Assembly: GCA_034435395.1 (NCBI GenBank)
Contig: DAOTXK010000413.1
Coordinates: 1-11,721 of the forward strand
DNA: 11,721 bases
Source of the DNA: DAOTXK01 sp034435395
Lineage (GTDB): Bacteria; Chloroflexota; Anaerolineae; Aggregatilineales; Ch27
Direction of reading: 5' to 3'
Part shown: positions 1 through 7,570 of the stretch, in pieces
Layout: every line of letters begins with the position of its first letter
Numbering within the stretch: the stretch's first letter is position 1
The notes under the pieces: generated by a model
The model's input: the letters and a program-made list of their open reading frames with translations, nothing else
Told to the model about the DNA's origin: nothing
Databases searched by the model: none
Made by a program: the position numbers and the translations under genes

Positions 1-103
1 GGGTGGGGGTGAAGCTTGGCGTATCGGTCGGCGTGCTGGTGGGCGTGTCGGTTGGGGTGGGAGTCCACGTTGGCGTTGAGGTCGGGGTGTCGGTCGGGGC
101 GGG
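1..103 (-). repeat. Thr-Pro-Thr low-complexity spacer in the kinase
   Basis: In the kinase frame this stretch encodes alternating Thr/Pro with Ser and Asp. The nonapeptide TDTPTSTPT occurs twice, at 26-52 and 68-94, with different synonymous codons. The peptide pattern therefore looks maintained by selection and is not a fresh DNA duplication. It sits outside the predicted membrane span and resembles a flexible cell-wall-spanning spacer. The repeat probably continues past the left edge. Confidence 0.8.
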
Positions 104-1360
104 CGTGACCGATGGCGCTGTGGTCGGTGTGGACGACGGTTCCTGAGCAATGGCCTGCTGTGTCTGAACAGCCGACTCCGTCGCCGCTTCTGCCGTCACG
201 GCCAGGGCGGTCCCTTCCGCCAGCGCGGTTGTGGTGGCCGCCTGATTGGCCTGGCTGGCATTGCTGATGGCCAGCAGGGCCACGACGCCCATCATGGCCA
301 CGAGAGCGATCAGCCCTACGGCCAGATTGCGCCCTCCACCGCCAGGTTTCGCCAGGGGACGAGCGGGCGGTCTGGATGGAGGGCCTCCTCGTCCCCGCCA
401 ACGGAGCACCGTTTCCGATGGGGCGCCGGCCTCTGCAACATAGGTCGCGCTTCCCAGCGCGGCCTGTTCTTCCGCCCGGCGGCGTTCGATGTCGGCGATT
501 GTCGCCTGGGCGGCCTGGCGCAGGCGGGTCGGCGTGACATCGGCGTCCTCGCCGAGGACCCTCGCCAGGTCACGCGCCAGGTCGGTGACGGTCTGGTAAC
601 GATTGGCGGGGTCCTTGGCCATGGCCCTGGCAAGGACGCGGTCAATGCCGGGCGGCAGGTCGGGGTTTAGGGCGGTGGCCGAAGGCACCGGGTCGTTGAT
701 GTGTTTGAGGATGACCGCTATAGGCGTCTCGGCACTGAAGGGCGCTTGGCCGGTCAATATCTCAAAGAGCACCACGCCGAGACCATAGATGTCCGAGCGG
801 CCATCCACCGGCAGGCCCATGCCCTGTTCGGGCGACATGTAACCAGGAGTGCCGACCGCCACACCGCTGGCCGTCAGCCCTTCCGAGCTTTCCACCATAC
901 GGGCCACGCCGAAGTCGGTCAGGAAGGCGTTGCCCTCGGCGTCGATCATGATGTTGGAAGGCTTGATGTCCCGGTGGACCACTCCCTGGCGGTGAGCATA
1001 GTCCAGCGCCGAGGCAATCTGACGGAACAGGTAGACGACCTCGCTGTGCGGCAGTCGCTCGCGCTCTAGCACGTCTTTTAGCGTGCCCGTGGGCAGGTAC
1101 CGCATGACGATATAGGGCGGGTCTGAGGTGGGGTTGTAATCGTAGACGGGCAGGATGTGAGGGTGTTCCAGACGGGCGATCAGCTGGGCTTCGCGCTGGA
1201 ATCGCTCCAGGGCGGTTTCGTCGAGCGCGACGGCCCGGTGGATGATCTTGATGGCCACGTCGCGTCCGACCGGCTCCTGCACGGCGCGGTACACCGTCGC
1301 CATGCCGCCCTGTCCGATCTCCTCAACGATCAAATAGGCACCCAGCCGCGTCCCGATCAT
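1..1360 (-). CDS. Membrane-anchored Ser/Thr protein kinase (Hanks type), 3' end outside window
   Basis: An open frame runs from an ATG at 1360 off the left edge (453 codons, no stop), so the C-terminus is missing. The kinase domain spans about residues 9-270. It has a glycine loop GQGGMATVY (16-24), VAIK with the ATP-contacting Lys38, a helix-C Glu57, the catalytic loop HRDIKPSN (129-136) with Asp131, DFG (149-151), and SPE (176-178) in place of APE. A linker rich in Ala, Arg and Pro follows, then one hydrophobic membrane span (about 343-365), then a Thr/Pro-rich spacer. This is the usual bacterial PknB-like layout: cytoplasmic kinase, single span, outer region. No PASTA or other sensor domain is visible before the edge. 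It phosphorylates Ser/Thr of unknown targets. It lies 176 bases beyond the M20 peptidase gene and has its own candidate promoter. Confidence 0.93.
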   Translation of the reverse strand, partial: MIGTRLGAYLIVEEIGQGGMATVYRAVQEPVGRDVAIKIIHRAVALDETALERFQREAQLIARLEHPHILPVYDYNPTSDPPYIVMRYLPTGTLKDVLERERLPHSEVVYLFRQIASALDYAHRQGVVHRDIKPSNIMIDAEGNAFLTDFGVARMVESSEGLTASGVAVGTPGYMSPEQGMGLPVDGRSDIYGLGVVLFEILTGQAPFSAETPIAVILKHINDPVPSATALNPDLPPGIDRVLARAMAKDPANRYQTVTDLARDLARVLGEDADVTPTRLRQAAQATIADIERRRAEEQAALGSATYVAEAGAPSETVLRWRGRGGPPSRPPARPLAKPGGGGRNLAVGLIALVAMMGVVALLAISNASQANQAATTTALAEGTALAVTAEAATESAVQTQQAIAQEPSSTPTTAPSVTPAPTDTPTSTPTWTPTPTDTPTSTPTDTPSFTPT

Positions 1361-1437
1361 GCATCACCCGTCCGGCAGGTTCGGTCTGAAGACAGAAGTA
1401 AGAGAAGGTTGACAGATGGCGGTGATTTGTGGGCGTC

Positions 1438-1463
1438 ATTGTAGCACAGGTCAGGGGGACCTG
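1438..1463 (-). promoter_or_regulatory. Candidate kinase promoter (extended -10) with abutting inverted repeat
   Basis: On the minus strand TGCTACAAT (1446-1438) is an extended -10 box (TGn plus TACAAT), about 78 bases before the kinase ATG. No good -35 box is placed at 16-18 bases. Instead a perfect inverted repeat CAGGTC-N5-GACCTG (1447-1463) occupies roughly -16 to -32. That position suits an operator or activator site. A promoter depending on an extended -10 and a bound protein is my inference. The repeat could also be a chance hairpin. Confidence 0.35.
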
Positions 1464-1501
1464 CATAAACAGGGACTGGCATCAGGGGCGATCACCCGGC
1501 T

Positions 1502-1517
1502 CGCTGCTGAGGCAGCG
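1502..1517 (-). terminator. GC-rich hairpin just after the M20 peptidase gene
   Basis: CGCTGC-TGAG-GCAGCG is a perfect six-base-pair stem with a tetraloop, 19 bases beyond the peptidase stop codon. No T run follows on the minus strand, so it is a weak candidate for an intrinsic terminator. It could instead slow 3' decay of the upstream message. A partial stop here would fit the separate promoter seen for the kinase. Confidence 0.28.
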
Positions 1518-1536
1518 TACTGGAGCGGTCAGTGCC

Positions 1537-2898
1537 CTACACCTGGCTGAAGCGGGCCAACAGGTTGGCGGTGAAGCTCATGCTGGTGAAATAGTCACGC
1601 TCCAGGATGTTCTCGTTAGGGGCATGGGCGCGCGTCTCAGGATGCCAGGTTCCGCCAGCGGAAAGGGCCGGGACTCCCAGCATCACACTCAGCGGGTACA
1701 TGGGACCGCTGCCCGCGAACCAGGGAAATATCACCGGGGTCTGGCCCCAGGTGTCCTGGCTGGCGGCGACCGCTGCCCGGTGGAGCGCCGAATCCAGCGG
1801 GCTGCGGGCTGGCTTCTCGCCACCCAGGCGGATGACTTCGATGTCGCCGAAGCCGTGGGCATCCAGGTGTTGGCGCAACAGGTCTTCGGCCAGCTCAGGA
1901 GTCAGATCGGGGACCAGGCGGAAGTCGAGTTTGGCGCTGGCCTCTGCCGGGAGGACGGTCTTGCTGCCTTCGCCCTGGTAACCACTGCGGAGGCCGCAGA
2001 TGGTCACAGTGGGAATCTCATACAACCGACGATTGGCCGCCCGGCCATCCATGCCGTTCAGAAACTCGGCCAGGCCGTGATGTTCTTTGAACGCTTCAGC
2101 CGCGAAGGGCAGCCCGTCGATCCGGGCGATTTCCTCGTCGGTCAGCGGGCGGATGTGCCGGGCGTAACCGTCGATGGTGATTTCGTCCTGGGCGTTTTTG
2201 AGCGTGCTCAACGCCCAGACCAGCCGCCACGCCGGATTGACGACGATAGGGGCCAGGGAGGAATGCATGTCCTGTTTCGCGCCCCTGGCCCGCAATTCAA
2301 AGTAGGCGATGCCTTTGCAGCCAGCCGCCATGGTGATCTGCCCGGTCTCATTGTAGCCGCCGCCCTCCCACAGGATGCCATCGGCGGTGAGCATGTCGGC
2401 GTTTTGTTGGGCCCAGCCCTCCAGATGGATGCTGCTGATTTCTTCTTCCCCTTCCACCACCCACTTGATCCTGACCGGCAGATCACCCTGCGTGGCTTTC
2501 CAGGCTTCCAGGGACTGGATGCGGGCCAGCAGTTCGCCCTTGTTGTCGGCGACACCGCGCCCGTACAGCCGGCCGTCACGCCTGGTCAGGGTGAAGGGAC
2601 CGGACTCCCACAGGTCGACCGGGTCTTCTGGTTGCACATCATAATGGTTATAGATCATCAGGGTGCGCGGGCCGGTCCCGATCTCGGCATAGACGACCGG
2701 GCTTCCCCCCTCTGGCACGGGATACTGGCGGACCTCGGCCCCCAGTTTGCGGAAGCGCCCGGCGAGGAGATCGGCCATCTCGTGGATGCCCCGCTTCTGG
2801 GCGGCGACGCTGGGCACGGCGACAAACTCGGCAAGCTCACCGAGGAAACGTTCCTTGTGCTGCTCGATATAACGACGGAACGAGTCGGCGTTGACCAT
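1537..2898 (-). CDS. M20-family zinc metallopeptidase (dipeptidase-like)
   Basis: A 453-residue cytoplasmic enzyme with full M20 architecture: a catalytic domain split by an inserted dimerisation domain. The two-metal site is intact: NHYDVQP (His85, Asp87), the bridging Asp118 in GRGVADNKGE, general base Glu151 and ligand Glu152 in EGEEE, a probable Asp173 in ADG, and His425 in HAPNE. His212 in the inserted domain (DMHSS) matches the His that reaches into the partner subunit's active site. The best family match by motif is the carnosinase/PepV-like branch, which hydrolyses dipeptides or similar amides. The exact substrate cannot be read from sequence. I chose the ATG at 2898, six bases after AAGGAG, over the in-frame TTG at 2901, which leaves only three. 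No signal peptide is visible. It lies 36 bases after the metallophosphoesterase gene and probably shares its transcript. Confidence 0.92.
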   Translation of the reverse strand: MVNADSFRRYIEQHKERFLGELAEFVAVPSVAAQKRGIHEMADLLAGRFRKLGAEVRQYPVPEGGSPVVYAEIGTGPRTLMIYNHYDVQPEDPVDLWESGPFTLTRRDGRLYGRGVADNKGELLARIQSLEAWKATQGDLPVRIKWVVEGEEEISSIHLEGWAQQNADMLTADGILWEGGGYNETGQITMAAGCKGIAYFELRARGAKQDMHSSLAPIVVNPAWRLVWALSTLKNAQDEITIDGYARHIRPLTDEEIARIDGLPFAAEAFKEHHGLAEFLNGMDGRAANRRLYEIPTVTICGLRSGYQGEGSKTVLPAEASAKLDFRLVPDLTPELAEDLLRQHLDAHGFGDIEVIRLGGEKPARSPLDSALHRAAVAASQDTWGQTPVIFPWFAGSGPMYPLSVMLGVPALSAGGTWHPETRAHAPNENILERDYFTSMSFTANLLARFSQV

Positions 2899-2904
2899 CA
2901 AACA

Positions 2905-2910
2905 CTCCTT
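2905..2910 (-). promoter_or_regulatory. Ribosome binding site deciding the M20 peptidase start
   Basis: AAGGAG on the minus strand is followed by TGTTTG and then ATG (2898). The six-base gap favours ATG over the TTG directly before it. Confidence 0.7.
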
Positions 2911-2934
2911 CGCTGGGACAGGTAAAAAAAACGG

Positions 2935-3699
2935 TTAAGCGGGCAGGGCGTGGGAACGAGTCCGGCGGTCGGCCTGTGGCAGGTTATCTTCCAGCGGCCA
3001 GACGCGCCGGGGAGTCATGTCCAGATAATCGCAGGCCACGAGATGGTAACGTGTCCCGTTGATCAGGCGGTCGGCGGCCACCGCCCACTCCTGTTCGAGG
3101 TGGAGATGGCCATACACGCATACCTCCGGGCTGTAGCGCCGGATGACCTCGGTAAACCCGCTGGGCTGCCCGTCAGAGGTATAAGGCGGGTAGTGCATCA
3201 TCAGGATGATGGGTTCGCCATCACGGCGTTTGTGGCGAGCCTGTTCCAGGGATTTCTTCAGCCAGCAAAGTTCCCGCTGGTAGCTCCTGTACTTGCGGGT
3301 TTGGTAGTACGGGTCGTTGGGGGCGATGTGGCCCATCGTGCCGCAGATCAGCACGCCATCCAGCGCCAGGCAGGAACCCTGCACGGCGTAAATACCGTCG
3401 GGCATCACTTGGCGGACCTGGCTGAGGTGCTTCCACCAGTAGTCATGATTGCCCCGCGCCAGCACCTTCCGTCCCGGCAGTGCGGCCAGCCACTCCACAT
3501 CCGGGCGGACGGACTGGGGTGAGTGTGCCCAGCTCACATCGCCGGGCAGCAGCACGATGTCTGCCGTCGTGACGCAGGTGCGCCACGCCTGCTCCAGCCG
3601 TGCGGTGTGGTTTTCCCAGCGGTGGCCGAAGCGCGTCTGATCGCGGGGTTTGGCGAAGCTCAGATGGATGTCAGAGATAGCCCAAATTCTGGTGCTCAC
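2935..3699 (-). CDS. Calcineurin-like metallophosphoesterase
   Basis: A 254-residue soluble protein with every motif of the two-metal phosphoesterase fold in order: SDIHLS (Asp10, His12), PGDVSW (Asp54), RGNHDYWW (Asn84, His85, Asp86), MMHYPP (His169) and YGHLH (His198, His200). The motif spacing and the NHDYWW signature resemble the predicted phosphohydrolases of COG1768. Members hydrolyse phosphomono- or diesters, but the natural substrate of this branch is not established. The start is GTG (3699), with a short AAGGG-type site close before it, so the ribosome binding is weak. The C-terminus ends in a basic Arg-rich tail. It lies 44 bases after the small unknown gene and 36 before the M20 peptidase. 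Nothing in the neighbourhood fixes its role. It is not the SbcD-type nuclease found at the other end of the window. Confidence 0.9.
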   Translation of the reverse strand: MSTRIWAISDIHLSFAKPRDQTRFGHRWENHTARLEQAWRTCVTTADIVLLPGDVSWAHSPQSVRPDVEWLAALPGRKVLARGNHDYWWKHLSQVRQVMPDGIYAVQGSCLALDGVLICGTMGHIAPNDPYYQTRKYRSYQRELCWLKKSLEQARHKRRDGEPIILMMHYPPYTSDGQPSGFTEVIRRYSPEVCVYGHLHLEQEWAVAADRLINGTRYHLVACDYLDMTPRRVWPLEDNLPQADRRTRSHALPA

Positions 3700-3743
3700 A
3701 GGCCCTTTTTAGGTCGCGCTGACAGGTTCGTCCACTACCTCCC

Positions 3744-4070
3744 TTATGGGCTGAAGACCTCATTTAGGAAGGCATTTGCTGCCAGAATGTGTTCGTCAAA
3801 CTCATCAAGTTCTTCGTATGGGCGACCGATCAAAACCTGCCCGTGTTTTTGCACGGCCTCGACAATTCGTGACAGGTCAAAGGCCGCCCAGACATCAAGC
3901 GTGCCATTGTTGGCCGCAATCAGGCAGGCCACAGCCTGCCACAGGAGTTGCCAGCCCTCTGCATCGAACACATGTTCCACTTCCAGACGGGCCAGGAAAC
4001 CCTGGCGAGCCTCCGATTCATAAAGGAGGATGTCGGCTGCTTCCTGTGGCTCGATCTGCTCTGAGGTCAT
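3744..4070 (-). CDS. Conserved-looking small protein of unknown function
   Basis: A 108-residue acidic protein that I do not recognise. It looks mostly helical: a charged N-terminal stretch rich in Glu, a hydrophobic centre around LLWQAVACLIAANNG (about residues 43-57), and an acidic C-terminal part with ELDEFDEHIL. There is no signal peptide, membrane span or metal-binding motif. The hydrophobic centre is too short and interrupted for a membrane helix. It starts at ATG 4070, 25 bases after the transketolase stop, and ends 44 bases before the phosphoesterase start. The tight spacing on the same strand supports a real gene in that operon. Its base composition is visibly less GC-rich than the genes on both sides. 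The antisense frame is also open, but its product is Arg/Ser/Pro-rich and less protein-like. Confidence 0.7.
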   Translation of the reverse strand: MTSEQIEPQEAADILLYESEARQGFLARLEVEHVFDAEGWQLLWQAVACLIAANNGTLDVWAAFDLSRIVEAVQKHGQVLIGRPYEELDEFDEHILAANAFLNEVFSP

Positions 4071-4095
4071 GGCCGAACGAATCCGGTGTGCTGGC

Positions 4096-6102
4096 TCAAA
4101 TATGCAACAACTGGCGGGCCGCCCTGACGAGAGCTTCTGTGGTCAGCCCTAGATGCTGGTAGATCACCTTCCAGGGCGCGGACGCCCCGAACCGGTCGAC
4201 GCCGATGATGATACCCTCATCACCGACCCAGCGCCGCCAGCCAAAGCTGACGCCCGCTTCGATGCTGATTCGCTTTTTGACGGCGGCTGGCAGCACACGC
4301 TCGCGGTACTCCGGCGGCTGTCGAGCGAATAACTCCTGGCTGGGCATGCTGACGACCCGGACGGCCACCCCTTCGCTGGCCAGTTGGCGGGCCGCCTCCA
4401 GCGCGATGTGGACCTCACTGCCAGTGCCGATCAGGATGAGGTCGGGCACACCCTCATCGGAGTCAAACAGCACGTAAGCGCCCCGGCTGACATCGCCAAC
4501 CTTTTGCGGGTCGAGGATGGGCACCGACTGGCGGGTCAGGGCCAGGACGGCAGGTCCCTGGCTCAGCATGGCCGCCCGCCACGCGCCAACCGTTTCGTTG
4601 GCATCGGCGGGCCGGATGACCGTCAGGTTGGGAATGGCGCGCAGGGATGCCAGGTGCTCCACTGGCTGGTGGGTGGGGCCGTCTTCGCCCAGGGCCACGC
4701 TATCGTGCGTGAAAACATAAACCGTCGGGATGTTCATCAAGGCTCCCAGCCGGATGGCCGGGCGCATGTAGTCGCTGAAGGTCATAAACGTGGCCGAGTA
4801 CGGCTTGATGATCCCGCCGTGCAGCGCCAGACCGTTGACGATGGCCCCCATCACATGTTCGCGGACGCCAAAACGCAGGTTGCGGGCCGCCCGGTCCTCT
4901 CGGCTGAAGTTGCCCGAATTTTTGATCAGAGTGTTGGTACTGGGGGCCAGGTCGGCGTCGCCTCCGATCATGGTGGGCACCCGCCCGGCGATGGCATTGA
5001 GGACGGCGCTGCCGGCCTGGCGGGTGGCGAGTGGCTTGTCGTCCGGCGAGAATGTCGGGAGGTCCGCGTCCCAATCGGCGGGCAGTTCGCCGGCCCAGGC
5101 GGAGGCCAGTTGGGCGTACAGCGCCGGGAACTCGGCCTGGTACCGGGCCAGCCGTTCGTCCCAGGCCCGCTGCGCTTCACGCCCCACGGTTTTGGCCTCT
5201 CTCAAGTGCGCCAGCGCTTCTTCAGGGATGTAAAACGGCGGTTCGGTAGGCCAGCCGTAGAACTGTTTGGTCAGGCGGACTTCCTCTTCACCCAGCGGCG
5301 AGCCATGGGCCGAATGGGTGCCGGCTTTGTTCGGGCTGCCATAACCGAGGACTGTCCGGACGCTGATCAGGCTGGGGCGGTCGCTGGCCGCCTGGGCCTC
5401 GCGGATGGCCGAGGCGATGGCCGCCAGATCGTTGCCATCCGTCACCCGAGTCGTGTGCCAGCCATATGCCTGGAAGCGTTGGAGGACATCCTCGCTGAAG
5501 GTGTCGCTGGTAGGCCCGGCCAGGCTGACCTGGTTGTCGTCGTACAACACAATCAACTTGCCCAGCCCCAGATGTCCGGCCAATGACCCGGCTTCGTGGC
5601 TGATGCCTTCCATCAGGTCGCCATCGGAGGCCAGGACATACGTGTAATGGTTGACGATGTCGTGGCCGGGGCGGTTGAAGACGGCGGCCAGATGGGCCTC
5701 GGCGATAGCCATGCCAACAGCCGTGGCCAGGCCCTGCCCCAGCGGGCCGGTCGTCGTCTCCACGCCGGGCGCTTCCCCATATTCGGGGTGGCCGGGGGTG
5801 GGGCTGCCCCACTGGCGGAAGTTTTTCAGGTCGTCAAGGGTGAGGCCATAGCCGGTCAGGTAAAGCAGGCTGTAGAGCAGCATGCTGCCGTGCCCGGCAG
5901 ACAGCACGAAGCGGTCTCTATCGGGCCACTCCGGATTGACCGGGTTGTGTTTCAGGAACTGAGTCCACAGGACATAGGCCATAGGGGCTGCGCCCATCGG
6001 TAGGCCGGGATGCCCGCTGTTGGCTTTCTGGACGGCGTCCATTGAGAGAGTGCGGATGGTGTTGATACAAAGCTCATCCAAGGTTATCGTCTGGGTGATC
6101 AC
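4096..6102 (-). CDS. tkt: Transketolase
   Basis: A full-length 668-residue enzyme that transfers two-carbon ketol units between sugar phosphates in the non-oxidative pentose phosphate pathway, using thiamine diphosphate and a divalent metal. The N-terminal domain has GHPGLPMG (His31), GHGSM (His71), PGHPE (His105), TTGPLGQG (118-124), the cofactor motif SDGD-MEG with Asp160 and Asn190, and HSAHGSPLG with His266. The middle domain has the catalytic Glu in RFGVREHVMG and the DSVALGEDGPTHQP loop. The C-terminal domain is complete to VDRFGASAPW. These His positions run five residues behind the E. coli numbering. Start is GTG (6102) with AAGGGA ten bases before it. It heads the minus-strand block, with a TATAAT box at 6160-6165, and is followed after 25 bases by the small unknown gene. 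A metabolic link to the downstream genes is not evident. Confidence 0.97.
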   Translation of the reverse strand: MITQTITLDELCINTIRTLSMDAVQKANSGHPGLPMGAAPMAYVLWTQFLKHNPVNPEWPDRDRFVLSAGHGSMLLYSLLYLTGYGLTLDDLKNFRQWGSPTPGHPEYGEAPGVETTTGPLGQGLATAVGMAIAEAHLAAVFNRPGHDIVNHYTYVLASDGDLMEGISHEAGSLAGHLGLGKLIVLYDDNQVSLAGPTSDTFSEDVLQRFQAYGWHTTRVTDGNDLAAIASAIREAQAASDRPSLISVRTVLGYGSPNKAGTHSAHGSPLGEEEVRLTKQFYGWPTEPPFYIPEEALAHLREAKTVGREAQRAWDERLARYQAEFPALYAQLASAWAGELPADWDADLPTFSPDDKPLATRQAGSAVLNAIAGRVPTMIGGDADLAPSTNTLIKNSGNFSREDRAARNLRFGVREHVMGAIVNGLALHGGIIKPYSATFMTFSDYMRPAIRLGALMNIPTVYVFTHDSVALGEDGPTHQPVEHLASLRAIPNLTVIRPADANETVGAWRAAMLSQGPAVLALTRQSVPILDPQKVGDVSRGAYVLFDSDEGVPDLILIGTGSEVHIALEAARQLASEGVAVRVVSMPSQELFARQPPEYRERVLPAAVKKRISIEAGVSFGWRRWVGDEGIIIGVDRFGASAPWKVIYQHLGLTTEALVRAARQLLHI

Positions 6103-6159
6103 GGTCGCAGAATCCCTTGCACGCAGGACAATAGGTCCGCCGGATAAACAATCTGGCCT

Positions 6160-6173
6160 ATTATAGCTTAAGC
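6160..6173 (-). promoter_or_regulatory. Candidate transketolase promoter (-10 TATAAT) with adjoining palindrome
   Basis: The minus strand has a perfect TATAAT (6165-6160), giving an expected start near 6153 and a leader of about 50 bases to the GTG. No recognisable -35 lies at 16-18 bases. The eight-base perfect palindrome GCTTAAGC (6166-6173) directly precedes the box and could be an operator. That role is inference. Confidence 0.5.
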
Positions 6174-6234
6174 GCTGGGGAGAGGCATGTTGTCAGGGGG
6201 GATGGGGATCGTCCGGGTTGTGCGTATAGGGCAT

Positions 6235-6285
6235 CTGCCAGAGGGCAGCGCCGGGGTCAGGTGCTGCCGCGGCCCTGCCCCGGCG
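6235..6285 (-). terminator. Tandem hairpins after the membrane-protein operon
   Basis: Eleven to 61 bases beyond the membrane protein stop is a strong hairpin (6249-6285). GCCGGGG and CAGG, with one bulged T, pair with CCTG and CCCCGGC, plus an outer C-G pair. A second stem CTGCC-AGAG-GGCAG (6235-6248) follows directly. There is no T run, so this is not a textbook intrinsic terminator. It may be a Rho-assisted or T-less terminator insulating transketolase from the upstream block. The folding is read from sequence; the role is inferred. Confidence 0.4.
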
Positions 6286-6295
6286 GCCTGTTCCC

Positions 6296-7534
6296 TCAGG
6301 TCTGGTCATCCGGGCGATGGGGTGGCTCTGGAGGCGGCTGTTCCCGCTGAGGAGCCATCTGGCCGGTCGGCGTGATCGGCCCGGTCGGCGTCAGGGCGCT
6401 GGCGGGCGGGGTGGCGGTTGTCCGATCCCTGGCGGGTATTTCGTCCGGATACCGGACCAGCGCCGAGATGACCAGGGCCAGGAGGCCCAGGCCGATCATC
6501 ACTGCCGCCAGCATCAGCACCGGCACCATGATTTCGCCCATGAGGGAGCGGGTCACCCCCTGGATCATCAGTTCGAGATAGGTACCAGCTTCTCCCAAAC
6601 CCGGTCCGGAGGCGGGACTGCCTGGGCCCCCTGCGCCCGGCGAAACTGCCGCGGCCAGCGCTGGCGGCAACAAGAATGGTGAGAGCAGGAAGGGGATGGG
6701 CAACACGGCGGCGATCCCGCCAACGGTCAGCAGGAGACCACACCAGCGGCCAAACGATTTCAGGGAACGCACGGTGAAAAACACGGTCAGCGATACCAGG
6801 GCGGCTGCCAGCAGCCATACTTCGGTCACCACCGTCTGGGCCAGCCGCACGCTGAGTTTGATCTGGTTGAGTCGGGTGCGCGTCTGGTCGTTGAGCAGCC
6901 AGGCGGGGTTGGGGAAAACGTCTGGTAGCCGGCGCGCCTGCTGACGCAGCGTCTCTGCCAGGGCTTCGCTAGTGAGGGCGAGGTACTCGCCAGGCGGCTG
7001 GCAGAAAGGGAAAGCTTCCTGGGAGGATGCGTCAAAGTTGAGCAGGGTATTGAGCTGTTCTTCGGTGCAGGGCGGCCACGATTCCATGATCAGGTTGACG
7101 GCCCGCTGGCCCGGCGGACCGGACAGGCGCTCCCGCAGCGCTCCCGTGTCAAACTGGATGGCGGGGGCCGGTTGCTGGCCGTTGAGCCAGGCGAACCAGG
7201 CGTCGAGGTTGGCCTCAACCTGGGCGCGCAACCACTCCGGCGGGACCAGTTCCGCGGCGATACGCCGCCAGTCGTTGGCATCCAGGTTACCCACGATGTT
7301 CAGGAAGGTCAGGGTGTCCGGGTTCTGGACATTGTCCCTGTTCTCGCTCTCGGCAATGGCTGGCAGCAGCGCCGGTATCAGATCGGCGTAGACGTTCTGC
7401 TGGGAAAAGGCGTTTTTGTAGCTGTCGGCGTTGAGGAGCATCTGCCCGGTGCTGAACATCCATGTCGCGCAGGGCAGCGTGGCGATAAACAGCAAGGCCG
7501 TCAGGACGGCCATGAAGCGTCCCAGGTGCTTCAT
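6296..7534 (-). CDS. Unrecognised membrane protein with large extracytoplasmic domain
   Basis: A 412-residue protein whose function I do not recognise. Residues 7-27 form an N-terminal signal anchor. Residues about 30-235 make a soluble domain, probably outside the membrane, that contains two cysteines (156, 178) able to form a disulfide. Three further hydrophobic segments follow: about 237-257, 266-297 (broken by prolines) and 334-360. Between the last two is a Gly/Pro/Ala-rich loop. The C-terminal tail after 365 is Pro/Thr/Gln-rich and likely disordered. The predicted topology is four spans with both ends in the cytoplasm. The start is well set: ATG at 7534, five bases after AGGAGG (7545-7540), the best ribosome binding site in the window. 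It is the last gene of the VTT and DinB block, 36 bases after the DinB stop. No catalytic motif is visible. Confidence 0.85.
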   Translation of the reverse strand: MKHLGRFMAVLTALLFIATLPCATWMFSTGQMLLNADSYKNAFSQQNVYADLIPALLPAIAESENRDNVQNPDTLTFLNIVGNLDANDWRRIAAELVPPEWLRAQVEANLDAWFAWLNGQQPAPAIQFDTGALRERLSGPPGQRAVNLIMESWPPCTEEQLNTLLNFDASSQEAFPFCQPPGEYLALTSEALAETLRQQARRLPDVFPNPAWLLNDQTRTRLNQIKLSVRLAQTVVTEVWLLAAALVSLTVFFTVRSLKSFGRWCGLLLTVGGIAAVLPIPFLLSPFLLPPALAAAVSPGAGGPGSPASGPGLGEAGTYLELMIQGVTRSLMGEIMVPVLMLAAVMIGLGLLALVISALVRYPDEIPARDRTTATPPASALTPTGPITPTGQMAPQREQPPPEPPHRPDDQT

Positions 7535-7570
7535 CGTGACCTCCTCTCACCGGTGGCCAGGTCTGACCTG

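Noticed and set aside
1429..2925. A 498-codon plus-strand frame opposite the M20 peptidase
   Set aside because: It is antisense to a gene with a complete set of M20 catalytic motifs. Its product shows no recognisable domain and mirrors the codon pattern of the real gene.
2924..2931. A run of eight A (T8 on the minus strand) between the phosphoesterase and peptidase genes
   Set aside because: It looked like a terminator T tract or a slippage site. No hairpin precedes it on the minus strand, and it lies in non-coding sequence before a good ribosome binding site.
4384..5586. A 400-codon plus-strand frame opposite transketolase
   Set aside because: It is antisense to transketolase, rich in Gly/Arg/Val/Gln as expected of a GC-rich shadow, and has no motif.
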